Assembly: GCF_007483665.1 (NCBI RefSeq)
Contig: NZ_ML660189.1
Span: 210,440 to 274,439, forward strand
Source: Catellatospora sichuanensis
GTDB lineage: Bacteria; Actinomycetota; Actinomycetes; Mycobacteriales; Micromonosporaceae
Direction of reading: 5' to 3'
DNA length: 64,000 bases
Shown: piece by piece, positions 36,985-44,905 of the stretch
Layout of the letters: each line of letters begins with the position of its first letter
How positions within the stretch are numbered: the first letter of the stretch is position 1
Position numbers and translations under genes: made by a program
The notes under the pieces: model-generated
What the model was told of the DNA's origin: nothing
Databases searched by the model: none
The model's input: only the letters and a program-made list of their open reading frames with translations

Positions 36985-38360
36985 GCGAGCGCGAGCTCAT
37001 CGACGGACTGGCCCGGCTGGCCGGTCCGGTCCTGCCGGGCGAGGACCCGTACGGCCGGCTTATGCGCCGCCACCGCCGTTCCCGCCGGACCACTGCGGCG
37101 GGCTGGGCCACGGGGGTGGTCATGGTGATCGTGGCGGCGCTGTTGGGCCCGATCGGCATCCAGGGCGCGGCGCAGCCGGTGCTCGGCGGCCCGTCCGGCT
37201 CGTCCTCGGCGCAGGAGTCGGAGGATTCGGATGTCCTCACGCCGTGGGTCCGGCGTCTGATCGATACGCCGGTGCGCGGTGGCCTGGCCGCCGACACCGC
37301 GTTCGTGGACGAGCTGACCGACCTGCTCCAGCAGCGCGATTCCACGGTCCTGCCGGACGGCCGAGTGAAGATCCTGTTTGCCGGCGACGTGGACGACCAC
37401 CGGGTGGTCGTCGCCGTCCGGGCCGACGACCGGAGTCAGCGGGGCATGCTGCTGGCGGCCGAGCGCGGAGCGAGCCCGCAGCGACTGAACAGCACCGACA
37501 CCAGGCAGGACACCCCTGACGAACGGGCGTTCTTCTCGGTCCGGCTGGACCCCTACTACCGGGTGTCGGTGGGCCGGACCATCATCGGGCTGGCTCCGGC
37601 CGGGTGCCGCATCGCGGTCCAGGACACCAGGGTGCTCCCGCTGTCGTGGGTCGACGAGCCTGCCGGAGATCTGTTGCTGAGCCAGCGCGGCTGGGCCTGG
37701 CACCGGGTCACCTGTGACGGGAAGATCCGGTTCCAGGGCCCGGGGATGGGAAGCCTCGGCATACACCAGGGCCGCGCCGTGACCGAGGCCGAGCTGGCGG
37801 CCGGGCTGGCCGGGGCACGGGGGCAGGTCGATGCCGGCGAGGCGGTGCGGCAGTTGCGCGCCGCGGGCCGGGCGGAGATGTCCGGCGCGCCGCGGCTGCT
37901 GTTCATGGGCCGCCCCCCGGGCACCGATCAGCTGGTGCACAGCGTCATCACGGCGCCGCTGACGGGCGGCTGGTGGTACGTGGCGTCCGAGGCGACGGGC
38001 TCCCAGGGGATGTCCTTCGCCACCTCGGCTGATCTGGGCCGGGCCGACACGGTCGTCAGCGTGATCCTCGACTTCGCGAACCCGGGCGCGCAGGCACCGC
38101 CCACGCCCGACGGGAACAGCGACTGGCCGGTGCTCGTGGTGGCGCCACCCACCGCGACCACCCTTCAGGTCCTGGATGAGGTCGGCCGTCTCGTCGAGAC
38201 GGTGCCGCTGGCGGAGGGGGTCGGCACGATCTATCAGAAGCGGGAGGTGGAGCGGTTGCTGCGGGTGCTGGACGCCTCCGGGGGCGTCGTGGGCACCGGG
38301 CAGTTTCCGATGCCCACGGAGCAGTCCACCATGCTGATGGGCGTCGAGGACTGGGACTGA
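36981..38360 (+). CDS. membrane partner of the ECF sigma factor, unknown family
   Basis: A 459-residue protein with a short basic cytoplasmic N terminus (RLMRRHRRSRRTTAAGW), one transmembrane helix (about 40-62) and a large extracytoplasmic domain. Position and topology fit an anti-sigma or sensor protein, but no ZAS zinc motif (HxxxCxxC) is visible. The extracellular part has conserved-looking strands (VKILFAGDVDDHRVVVAVRA) without known motifs. Translational coupling to the sigma gene is by ATGA overlap. Followed immediately by a 20-bp hairpin. Confidence 0.7.
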   Translation: MSERELIDGLARLAGPVLPGEDPYGRLMRRHRRSRRTTAAGWATGVVMVIVAALLGPIGIQGAAQPVLGGPSGSSSAQESEDSDVLTPWVRRLIDTPVRGGLAADTAFVDELTDLLQQRDSTVLPDGRVKILFAGDVDDHRVVVAVRADDRSQRGMLLAAERGASPQRLNSTDTRQDTPDERAFFSVRLDPYYRVSVGRTIIGLAPAGCRIAVQDTRVLPLSWVDEPAGDLLLSQRGWAWHRVTCDGKIRFQGPGMGSLGIHQGRAVTEAELAAGLAGARGQVDAGEAVRQLRAAGRAEMSGAPRLLFMGRPPGTDQLVHSVITAPLTGGWWYVASEATGSQGMSFATSADLGRADTVVSVILDFANPGAQAPPTPDGNSDWPVLVVAPPTATTLQVLDEVGRLVETVPLAEGVGTIYQKREVERLLRVLDASGGVVGTGQFPMPTEQSTMLMGVEDWD

Positions 38361-38414
38361 GTCGCAGAAGGGCGCCCGCTGTCGCTTTGACGGAAGCGGG
38401 CGCCCTTCTGCGAC
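38361..38414. terminator. GAAGGGCGCC-type hairpin, 20-bp perfect stem
   Basis: Arms 38361-38380 / 38395-38414 are perfectly complementary, with a 14-nt loop, starting at the base after the stop of the sigma partner gene. The core AGAAGGGCGCC is shared with the hairpins at 3757 and 60322. No T run follows. Confidence 0.8.
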
Positions 38415-38440
38415 GCATGCGCGACCGATAACGTGGGGGC

Positions 38441-39364
38441 GTGCGGATGTGGATCGCCCATGAGGCCGGACGCGAACTGATGGGGCCCCTGCCGGAGGGC
38501 GTCGAGGTGGCGGTGCTACCCCGGCCCGACGCGCCCCTGCCGGCCGATCCCGCCCAGGTCGAGTTCTGGGTGCCGCCGTTCCTGAGCAGCGGCGACGTGG
38601 TCGGTCTGGCCGAGCGGATGACGAGCCTGAAGGTCGTGCAGCTGACCACCGCCGGGGCCGATGCCTGGGTCGGGCGGCTGCGCGAGGGCGTGACGCTGTG
38701 CGACGCGCGCGGTGTGCACGACTCGCACACCGCCGAGTGGGTGGTCACCGCGATCCTGTCCTCACTGCGCCGTTTCGACCACTTCGCGCGGGCGCAGGCG
38801 GCGCACCGCTGGGCGTACGCCGAGGCCACGCCCACCGACGAGCTGGGCGGCAAGCGGGTGTTGATCGTGGGCGCGGGCTCCATCGGCGCGGCGGTCGCGG
38901 CGCGGCTGGCGCCGTTCGAGGTGGACCTGGCGTACGTGGCCCGCACCGCGCGCGACGGTGTGCACGGCGTCGACGAACTGCCCCGGGTGCTGCCGCAGGC
39001 CGACGTGGTGGTGCTGCTGGTGCCGCTGACCCCGCAGACCCGGGGCATGGTGGACGCGTCGTTCCTGTCCGCGATGGCCGACGGGGCGCTGCTGGTCAAC
39101 GCCGCCCGGGGGCCGGTCGCCGACACGGCGGCGCTGACCAAGGAGCTGGCGTCGGGCCGGATCAGCGCGGCGCTGGACGTCACCGACCCCGAACCGCTGC
39201 CCGCCGGGCACCCGCTGTGGAACATGCCGAACGTCCTGATCACGCCGCACGTGGCCGGTTCGGTGCGCGGCCTGCTGCCGCGGGCGTACCGCCTGGTGGG
39301 TCGGCAGTTACGCCGACACCTCGCCGGCGAAACCCTCGACAACCAGGTCCACGACGGCTACTGA
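38441..39364 (+). CDS. D-isomer 2-hydroxyacid dehydrogenase
   Basis: A 307-residue NAD(P)-dependent dehydrogenase of the SerA/GhrA superfamily. The Rossmann motif is GAGSIGAAVA (about 143-152). Catalytic Arg is in NAARGPV, Glu in DVTDPEPLP and His in TPHVAG. No ACT domain is present, so it is not phosphoglycerate dehydrogenase; glyoxylate/hydroxypyruvate reduction is the likely activity. GTG 38441 lies 26 nt after the hairpin, so it has its own promoter or reads through. Confidence 0.88.
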   Translation: MRMWIAHEAGRELMGPLPEGVEVAVLPRPDAPLPADPAQVEFWVPPFLSSGDVVGLAERMTSLKVVQLTTAGADAWVGRLREGVTLCDARGVHDSHTAEWVVTAILSSLRRFDHFARAQAAHRWAYAEATPTDELGGKRVLIVGAGSIGAAVAARLAPFEVDLAYVARTARDGVHGVDELPRVLPQADVVVLLVPLTPQTRGMVDASFLSAMADGALLVNAARGPVADTAALTKELASGRISAALDVTDPEPLPAGHPLWNMPNVLITPHVAGSVRGLLPRAYRLVGRQLRRHLAGETLDNQVHDGY

Positions 39365-39394
39365 TCGCCCCGCCGGCCGGCGGGGCGGGCGTCG

Positions 39395-39751
39395 TCAGGC
39401 GGTGGCGAGGGACTGACCGGCGGCCCGGACCAGCGCGGGGAGGTCGGCCGGGCGCACCGCGGTCAGCTCGACGGCGGTGCCGTCCGTGAGCACCGCGACG
39501 ACCCGCTTCGGGCCGTCCGGGCGCAGTTCGGCGACGTGCGGCCACAGCACGATCCGGCTGCCGAGCAGCGCGCGGACGCGCAGCCCGCGCTCGTTGACGT
39601 CGGTGCCGGCCCGCCAGGCCCAGACCATGACCGCGACGGGCACGGTGAGCACCAGCCACCAGAACCCGCCCAACGCGGCGAGCGGGACGCCGCCGAGTGC
39701 GGTGATCAGGGCGGCGACGCTGATGGAAGCGGGAAGGCGGAAGCGGGTCAC
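39395..39751 (-). CDS. PH-domain membrane protein (CFP-6-like)
   Basis: A 118-residue protein with two N-terminal helices (about 8-48) and a bacterial PH-like domain (NERGLRVRALLGSRIVLWPHVAELRPDGP). It matches the mycobacterial low-molecular-weight antigen 6 type (Rv3004), which sits beside ilvB there too. Function is unknown. The ATG at 39751 lies 130 nt from the divergent BNR-repeat gene. Confidence 0.75.
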   Translation of the reverse strand: MTRFRLPASISVAALITALGGVPLAALGGFWWLVLTVPVAVMVWAWRAGTDVNERGLRVRALLGSRIVLWPHVAELRPDGPKRVVAVLTDGTAVELTAVRPADLPALVRAAGQSLATA

Positions 39752-39881
39752 GCCACGATTGTTCCACGTAGTGTGTTGTGTCGGACGTCACGGGCATACT
39801 GACCGACGGGCCCCTCGCGCCTGTGGCGCGCTGCGGAGATGCCCGAAGACGCGGTGAAGCTGAGAAGAAGTGAGGTCGACG

Positions 39882-40967
39882 ATGACCGTTCTGCTACTCA
39901 TAGGCACGGCGAAAGGGCTGTTCCTCGCCCGCCGGGACCGGGTCGGGGACGCCTGGCAGGTGTCCGTGCCGCAGTTCCCGATGACGGGGGTGTACGCCGT
40001 CGGCGTCGACACGCGCCGCGCCACGCCCCGCCTGCTGGCGGCCGTCGACAGTTCGCACTTCGGCCCGAGCGTGGCGACCAGTGACGACCTGGGCGTCTGC
40101 TGGCGCGAGCCGGAGCACGCCCCGCTGGCGTTTCCGCGCGAGACCGACACCGCGCTGAGCCGGGTGTGGGCGCTGCAGCCGGGCTCGGCCGCCGAGCCGG
40201 ACGTGGTCTGGGCGGGCACGCAGCCGTCCGCCCTGTTCCGCTCGACCAACGGCGGCCTGACCTACGAGCTGGTCCGCAGCCTCTGGGAGCACCCGCACCG
40301 CACCGAGTGGGGCGAGGGCTTCGGCGGCCAGGCCATCCACACGATCCTGCCGCACCCGACCGACCCGCAGCGGGTTCTGGTCGCGATGTCCACCGGCGGG
40401 GTCTACCGCACCACCGACGGCGGCGAGACCTGGCACCCGGCCAACAGCGGCATCCGGGTGAGCTTCCTGCCCGACCCGTTCCCGGAGTTCGGCCAGTGCG
40501 TGCACAAGGTCGCCCGCGACGGCGAGGACCCCGAGCGCCTCTACCTGCAGAATCACCACGGGGTGTATCGCTCCGACGACGACGGCCAGACCTGGTCCTC
40601 GATCGCGGACAGCCTGCCCAGCGACTTCGGCTTCGCCATGGTGGCGCACCCGCGCCGCGGCGGCACCGCCTGGAACTTCCCGATCACCGCCGACGCGCTG
40701 CGCTTCCCGGTCGACGCGAAGTGCCGCGTCTTCCGCACCACCGACGCGGGCAAGACCTGGACCCCGCAGGCGTATGGGCTGCCCACCGCCCCGTTCTACC
40801 CCTCGGTGCTGCGCGACGCGATGTGCGCGGACGACAACGATCCGGTCGGCGTCTACTTCGGCAGCCGCACCGGCGAGGTGTTCGCCAGCGCCGACGAGGG
40901 CGACAGCTGGGCGCTGGTCGCGGCGCACCTGCCGGACGTGCTGAGCGTGCGGGCGGTCCGGATCTGA
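39882..40967 (+). CDS. BNR/WD40-like beta-propeller protein
   Basis: A 361-residue cytoplasmic beta-propeller. Several Asp-box-like turns are visible: RSTNGGLTYE, RTTDGGETWHP, RSDDDGQTWSS, RTTDAGKTWTP and ASADEGDSW. This is the sialidase/Vps10-like repeat seen in proteins annotated WD40/YVTN/BNR-like. No signal peptide and no sialidase catalytic set is seen, so it is probably a binding scaffold. ATG 39882 has TGAGG at 8 nt. Its TGA shares one base with the ATG of the MoaD-like gene, suggesting coupled synthesis and a common job. Confidence 0.8.
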   Translation: MTVLLLIGTAKGLFLARRDRVGDAWQVSVPQFPMTGVYAVGVDTRRATPRLLAAVDSSHFGPSVATSDDLGVCWREPEHAPLAFPRETDTALSRVWALQPGSAAEPDVVWAGTQPSALFRSTNGGLTYELVRSLWEHPHRTEWGEGFGGQAIHTILPHPTDPQRVLVAMSTGGVYRTTDGGETWHPANSGIRVSFLPDPFPEFGQCVHKVARDGEDPERLYLQNHHGVYRSDDDGQTWSSIADSLPSDFGFAMVAHPRRGGTAWNFPITADALRFPVDAKCRVFRTTDAGKTWTPQAYGLPTAPFYPSVLRDAMCADDNDPVGVYFGSRTGEVFASADEGDSWALVAAHLPDVLSVRAVRI

Positions 40968-41653
40968 TGGTCACGGTGCTGGTGCCGGGCGCGCTGCGGA
41001 CCGAGGTCGGCGGCGAGTCCAAACTCGAGGTGCAGGCCGACGGCACGCTGCGCGCGGTGCTGGACGAGGTCGACCAGCGCTGGCCGCGGCTGGGCCGACG
41101 CATCCGGGACGAGCGGGGCGAGCTGCGCCGCTACGTCAACGTGTACGTGGACGGGGAGGACTGCCGGGTGCTGTCGGGTCAGGACACGCCGGTCGCCGGC
41201 GGTGGCGAGGTGCAGGTGCTGCCCAGCGTCGCCGGGGGCAGCGTGGAGCAGGAGGCTTCCGTGCTCGACGGGGACCGCATCCTCGCCGAGAACTTCGCCC
41301 CGTGGGTGCGGGAGCTGGGGCTGACCGTGCAGGAGACGGGTCCGGACTGGGCCACGCTGCGGCTGCCCTGGTCGGACCGGCTGGCCCGGGAGGGCGGCGC
41401 GCTGAGCGGGCAGGCGCTGATGGCGGCCGCGGACACGGCTACGGTGATCGCGGTCAGCGCGGCGCGGGGCGGGTTCGTGCCGATGACCACCGTGCAGCTG
41501 TCGACGACGTTCCAGCGGCCGGTGCTCGGCAGCGACGTGCTGGTCACGGCTCGGCTGACCAAGCTCGGCCGGACCATGGCCTTCGCCGACGTCACGATGA
41601 CGGCCAAGGGCGCGCTGGTTGCCCACGCCACGACGGTCTACGCCCTCCTCTGA
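40967..41653 (+). CDS. MoaD/ThiS-like sulfur carrier in frame with PaaI-type thioesterase
   Basis: A 228-residue frame. Residues 1-91 are a ubiquitin-like MoaD/ThiS protein (MVTVLVPGALRTEVGGESKL, YVNVYVDGEDCR) ending in the family's PSVAGG. No stop follows this usually terminal Gly-Gly (90-91); the frame runs on through a short linker. Residues about 99-228 are a hotdog-fold PaaI-type thioesterase (ILAENFAPWVRELGLTV, GALSGQALMAAADTATVIAV). An AGGAGG 5 nt before an in-frame GTG at 41261 could start the thioesterase alone, so both a fusion and a separate 130-aa enzyme may be made. MoaD-like proteins need a free C-terminal Gly to be adenylated, so the fusion would need cleavage or serve another role. 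It overlaps the propeller gene by one base. Confidence 0.8.
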   Translation: MVTVLVPGALRTEVGGESKLEVQADGTLRAVLDEVDQRWPRLGRRIRDERGELRRYVNVYVDGEDCRVLSGQDTPVAGGGEVQVLPSVAGGSVEQEASVLDGDRILAENFAPWVRELGLTVQETGPDWATLRLPWSDRLAREGGALSGQALMAAADTATVIAVSAARGGFVPMTTVQLSTTFQRPVLGSDVLVTARLTKLGRTMAFADVTMTAKGALVAHATTVYALL

Positions 41654-41684
41654 CCGCCGCGCCCGGCTTCGACCCCGCCTTTCT

Positions 41685-41751
41685 CATAGACGCTGGCCTA
41701 TTACATCGAGTTGGATCGACGAATAATCGATGTAATAGGCCAGCGTCTATG
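41685..41751. repeat. convergent-gap hairpin element, copy 3 (perfect)
   Basis: Perfect 25-bp arms 41685-41709 / 41727-41751 (CATAGACGCTGGCCTATTAC and onward) and a 17-nt loop. It lies between the convergent MoaD-thioesterase and SUKH-like genes. It is the best-preserved member of the three-copy family. Confidence 0.9.
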
Positions 41752-41780
41752 AAAATTGGGATCGGCGGCGCGGGTGGAGG

Positions 41781-42332
41781 TCAGGTCAGGTCGGACCAGA
41801 AGGGGATCTGCTTCGCGGGGGCGCTGCCGAGGGCGGGGTCGGTGTGGGGCAGGTCGAACTCGTGGTGCAGGTAGGCGGGCAGGGTGTCGCCGTACACGAT
41901 GACGTCGGTCTGCATCACGGAGAACACCGGCAGGTCTGTCTCGGGCAGCGCGGGGGCGTAGCGGTGGCCGTACACGGGCACGAGCCGCGGGACCTGGGCG
42001 AGCATGCGGCGGGCGACGGCCAGCGCGAAGGCGGTGCGCGACGGCCGGTCGCCCCAGGCGGGCAGCCAGAATCCGTTCTCCTGCACGTCGAACAGCACCC
42101 CGTCGACCGGCGCCGCGAGCAGGTCGCGCAGCTGGTCGGGGTCGCCGTCGCGCCAGTCCGGCCAGCGTTCGCCGACCGGCAACCCGGCGGTGAGCAGGGC
42201 GCGGTGATCGGGGTTGAAGACGAACCCGAAGCGGCTCGCCAGGCCCGCGAACTCGGCCGCGGTCAGCGGGTCGGCGACCTGGGCCGGCAGCGCCGCCAGC
42301 AGCTCGCGGGCGTACGCCGCGGACAGGGTCAT
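41781..42332 (-). CDS. SMI1/KNR4-like (SUKH) family protein
   Basis: A 183-residue cytoplasmic protein. The pattern PLTAAEFAGLASRFGFVFNP with LPVGERWPDW, then VYGHRYAP and VFSVMQTDVIVYG, is typical of SUKH/SMI1-KNR4 proteins. These are often immunity proteins to contact-dependent toxins, but also occur singly. No toxin gene is beside it, so an immunity role is only a possibility. ATG 42332. The LacI regulator gene on the same strand ends at 42349, giving a 16-nt gap. Confidence 0.7.
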   Translation of the reverse strand: MTLSAAYARELLAALPAQVADPLTAAEFAGLASRFGFVFNPDHRALLTAGLPVGERWPDWRDGDPDQLRDLLAAPVDGVLFDVQENGFWLPAWGDRPSRTAFALAVARRMLAQVPRLVPVYGHRYAPALPETDLPVFSVMQTDVIVYGDTLPAYLHHEFDLPHTDPALGSAPAKQIPFWSDLT

Positions 42333-42348
42333 GGGGCGAGTCTAGGCC

Positions 42349-43365
42349 TCAGCCGGCCGGCGGAGCGGTGCTTCCGCGGGGCACGAGCTGCGGTGTCGTG
42401 TCCTGGAAACCGCGGATCTCGGCGCCGTCGAGGATCTTCAGCAGCTGGTCGGCGGCGTGCGCGCCGTAGGCGGCGATGTCGCGGCTGACCGCGGACAGCT
42501 GCGGGTGCAGCAGCTGGCACAGCGGTGAGTCGTCCCAGGCCACAATGGACAGCTGGTGCGGCACGGCGATGCCCATCTCGTGCGCGACGCCCAGCCCCGC
42601 CACCGCCATGGTGTCGTTGTCGTAGACGATCGCGGTGGGCGACGGCCGCCGGGACAGCAGCGCGCGGGTGGCGCGCGCGCCCTCCTCGCCGGTGTAGTCG
42701 GTGTACACGGTGGTCACGTCGGTCAGCCCGACCCGGTCGGCGGAGTCGGCGACGGCCTGCCCGCGCAGCGAGGTGTGCCACAGGTCGGCCAGCCCGGCGA
42801 CCCGGGCGACCCGCCGATGCCCCAGTGCGGCCAGGTATTCGACCACCGAGGTGGTCACCGCGACCTCGTCGCTCCACACGCCGGGCAGCGTGCCGAGGCC
42901 GTGCGGGCCGCCGATGACCACGCACGGCATGTTCAGTTCCTCCAGCAGCGGGATGCGCGGATCGTCGCGGCGCAGGTCCACGATGATCACGCCGTCCACC
43001 CGGCGCTGCGCCCACCAGCGGCGGTACGTCGCCATCTCCCGCTCGCGGTCCTCGGTGACCTGCATCAGCAGGCTGACGTCGTGGGCCGACAGGGTCGCCT
43101 CGATGCCCGAGATGAGCTGCATGAAGAAGGACTCGATGCCGAGCGTGCGGGCCGGGCGGTCGACGATCATGCCGAGCACCCCGGTGCGGCCGTCGGACAG
43201 TGCCCGCGCGGCGCTGCTGGGGTGCCAGCCGAACTGTTCGGCGACGGCGAGGATGCGCCGCCGGGTCTCCTCGGAGACGCCGGGGCGGCCGTTGAGCGCG
43301 TACGAGACAGCGCCTTTGGACACCCCCGCGGCGCGGGCGATGTCGGCGATGGTTACGCGCTTCAT
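42349..43365 (-). CDS. LacI-family transcriptional regulator
   Basis: A 338-residue LacI/GalR regulator. The N-terminal helix-turn-helix and hinge read TIADIARAAGVSKGAVSYAL and ending LSDGRTG. The periplasmic-binding-protein-like effector domain follows (about 62-330), with VDGVIIVDLR and AIVYDNDTMA. It should bind a sugar or related ligand. A 25-bp palindrome 38 nt upstream is a candidate operator, though larger than usual. The gene follows glyA on the same strand. Its target genes are not obvious in this window. Confidence 0.9.
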   Translation of the reverse strand: MKRVTIADIARAAGVSKGAVSYALNGRPGVSEETRRRILAVAEQFGWHPSSAARALSDGRTGVLGMIVDRPARTLGIESFFMQLISGIEATLSAHDVSLLMQVTEDREREMATYRRWWAQRRVDGVIIVDLRRDDPRIPLLEELNMPCVVIGGPHGLGTLPGVWSDEVAVTTSVVEYLAALGHRRVARVAGLADLWHTSLRGQAVADSADRVGLTDVTTVYTDYTGEEGARATRALLSRRPSPTAIVYDNDTMAVAGLGVAHEMGIAVPHQLSIVAWDDSPLCQLLHPQLSAVSRDIAAYGAHAADQLLKILDGAEIRGFQDTTPQLVPRGSTAPPAG

Positions 43366-43402
43366 ATGAGCTCCAGCTGCTTTGTGAATGATCGAAGCCC
43401 CC

Positions 43403-43427
43403 TTCGTGCTGAACAGTTCAGCACGAA
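43403..43427. promoter_or_regulatory. 25-nt palindrome between glyA and the LacI gene
   Basis: TTCGTGCTGAAC-A-GTTCAGCACGAA has perfect 12-bp arms. It lies 21 nt after the glyA stop and 38 nt before the LacI-gene start on the minus strand, so it may be a terminator hairpin for glyA, an operator for LacI, or both. Confidence 0.6.
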
Positions 43428-43448
43428 AGGAGCTCCGATCACAGTGGC

Positions 43449-44714
43449 TCAGTCGGTGTACCCCGGCATCGGGAAACCCTGGAGCAGGTCGCGCACCTCG
43501 CCGGCGATGCGCTCGACGGCGGCCGTGTCGTCCTTGACCGCGGCGGTGACGGCGTCGTCCATCCATGCCGCGACCTGCGGCATGTGCTGCTCGGTGAGCC
43601 CTCGCGTGGTGAGCGCGGCGGTGCCCAGGCGGATGCCGGACGGGCTCCACGGCTTGCGCGGGTCGTAGGGCACCGTGTTGAAGTTCAGCTCGATGCCCGC
43701 CGCGTCCAGCACCTTGGCCGCGGGCTTGCCCTCGACGCCCTTGCCGGTCAGGTCGATGAGCAGCAGGTGGTTGTCGGTGCCACCGGAGACCAGGTCGAAG
43801 CCCCGGTCGTTGAGCGCGGCCGCGAGCGCCTTCGCGTTCGCGACGACCTGGTGGGCGTACGCGGTGAAGGTCGGCTGCGCCGCCTCGTGCAGCGCGACGG
43901 CGATACCGGCGGTGGTGTGGTTGTGCGGGCCGCCCTGCAGGCCGGGGAAGACGGCCTTGTCGATGGCGGTGGCGTGCTCGGCGCTCGCCATGATCATGGC
44001 GCCGCGCGGGCCGCGCAGGGTCTTGTGGGTGGTCGTGGTGATGACGTCGGCGTGGCCGACCGGCGACGGGTGCGCCCCGCCCGCGATCAGGCCGGCGATG
44101 TGCGCGATGTCGGCGACCAGGATCGCGCCGACCTCGCGGGCGATCGCCGCGAAGGCGGGGAAGTCGATGGTGCGCGGGATCGCGGTGCCGCCACAGAAGA
44201 TCATCTTGGGTCGCTCGGCCAGCGCCAGGTCCCGGACCAGGTCCATGTCGATGCGGCCGCTGTCGCGCCCGACGGTGTAGTGCACCGGCCGGAACCATTT
44301 GCCGGTCGCCGACACCGGCGAGCCGTGCGTGAGGTGGCCGCCCTGCGCCAGCTCCAGTGACAGGAAGGTGTCGCCAGGCGTCATGAAGGCCAGGTAGACG
44401 GCGAGGTTCGCGGGGGAGCCGGAGTACGTCTGCACGTTGGCGTGCTCGGTGCCGAACAGCGCCTTGGCCCGCTCGATGGCCAGCGTCTCGACCTGGTCGC
44501 AGAACTGCTGGCCCTCGTAGTAGCGCTTGCCCGGGTATCCCTCGGAGTACTTGTTGTTCAGCACCGTCCCGCAGGCTTCCAGCACCGCGGCGGAGACGTA
44601 GTTCTCGGAGGCGATCATCCGCAGCTTGTCGTGCTGCCGCTTCGCCTCGCCCTCGATGAGCGCCGCCAGGGTCGGATCGGCGGCGGTCAGGTGCGGCAAC
44701 TTGGGCTCGTGCAT
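43449..44714 (-). CDS. glyA: serine hydroxymethyltransferase
   Basis: A 421-residue PLP enzyme interconverting serine and glycine with tetrahydrofolate. It shows RMIASENYVS, GYPGKRYYEGQ, the Schiff-base Lys in TTTHKTLRGPRG, and GTDNHLLLIDL. Length is family-typical. ATG 44714 has GAGGAG at 9 nt; the open frame continues far upstream but only as a shadow of ilvD. With SerA at 53586 it connects the serine-glycine-one-carbon branch. ilvD lies upstream on the same strand beyond a hairpin. Confidence 0.95.
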   Translation of the reverse strand: MHEPKLPHLTAADPTLAALIEGEAKRQHDKLRMIASENYVSAAVLEACGTVLNNKYSEGYPGKRYYEGQQFCDQVETLAIERAKALFGTEHANVQTYSGSPANLAVYLAFMTPGDTFLSLELAQGGHLTHGSPVSATGKWFRPVHYTVGRDSGRIDMDLVRDLALAERPKMIFCGGTAIPRTIDFPAFAAIAREVGAILVADIAHIAGLIAGGAHPSPVGHADVITTTTHKTLRGPRGAMIMASAEHATAIDKAVFPGLQGGPHNHTTAGIAVALHEAAQPTFTAYAHQVVANAKALAAALNDRGFDLVSGGTDNHLLLIDLTGKGVEGKPAAKVLDAAGIELNFNTVPYDPRKPWSPSGIRLGTAALTTRGLTEQHMPQVAAWMDDAVTAAVKDDTAAVERIAGEVRDLLQGFPMPGYTD

Positions 44715-44818
44715 CGCAGTACTCCTCACATTCGGTGCTGCCCCGCATCCTATGCCGCCCATGATCACCCACCGGCCCACCGGCCCCGACTCCGCAGGTG
44801 CGGGCGGGTGGAACGGGA

Positions 44819-44862
44819 CACGCTGGTTGACCATGAACTGAGGTTCATGGTCAACCAGCGTG
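44819..44862. terminator. perfect 19-bp hairpin between ilvD and glyA
   Basis: Arms 44819-44837 / 44844-44862 are perfectly complementary (CACGCTGGTTGACCATGAA) with a 6-nt loop, 43 nt after the ilvD stop. No clear T run on the minus strand. The core GTTGACCATGAA resembles the palindrome at 19415. Confidence 0.75.
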
Positions 44863-44905
44863 AGGGAGTCCTCCCGCGGGGGCGAGCCTGCGGGGGACTG
44901 GGGTC

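Noticed and set aside
41781-42332. Immunity protein of a polymorphic toxin system
   Set aside because: No toxin or secretion gene is next to it, so only the SUKH-like family call is kept.
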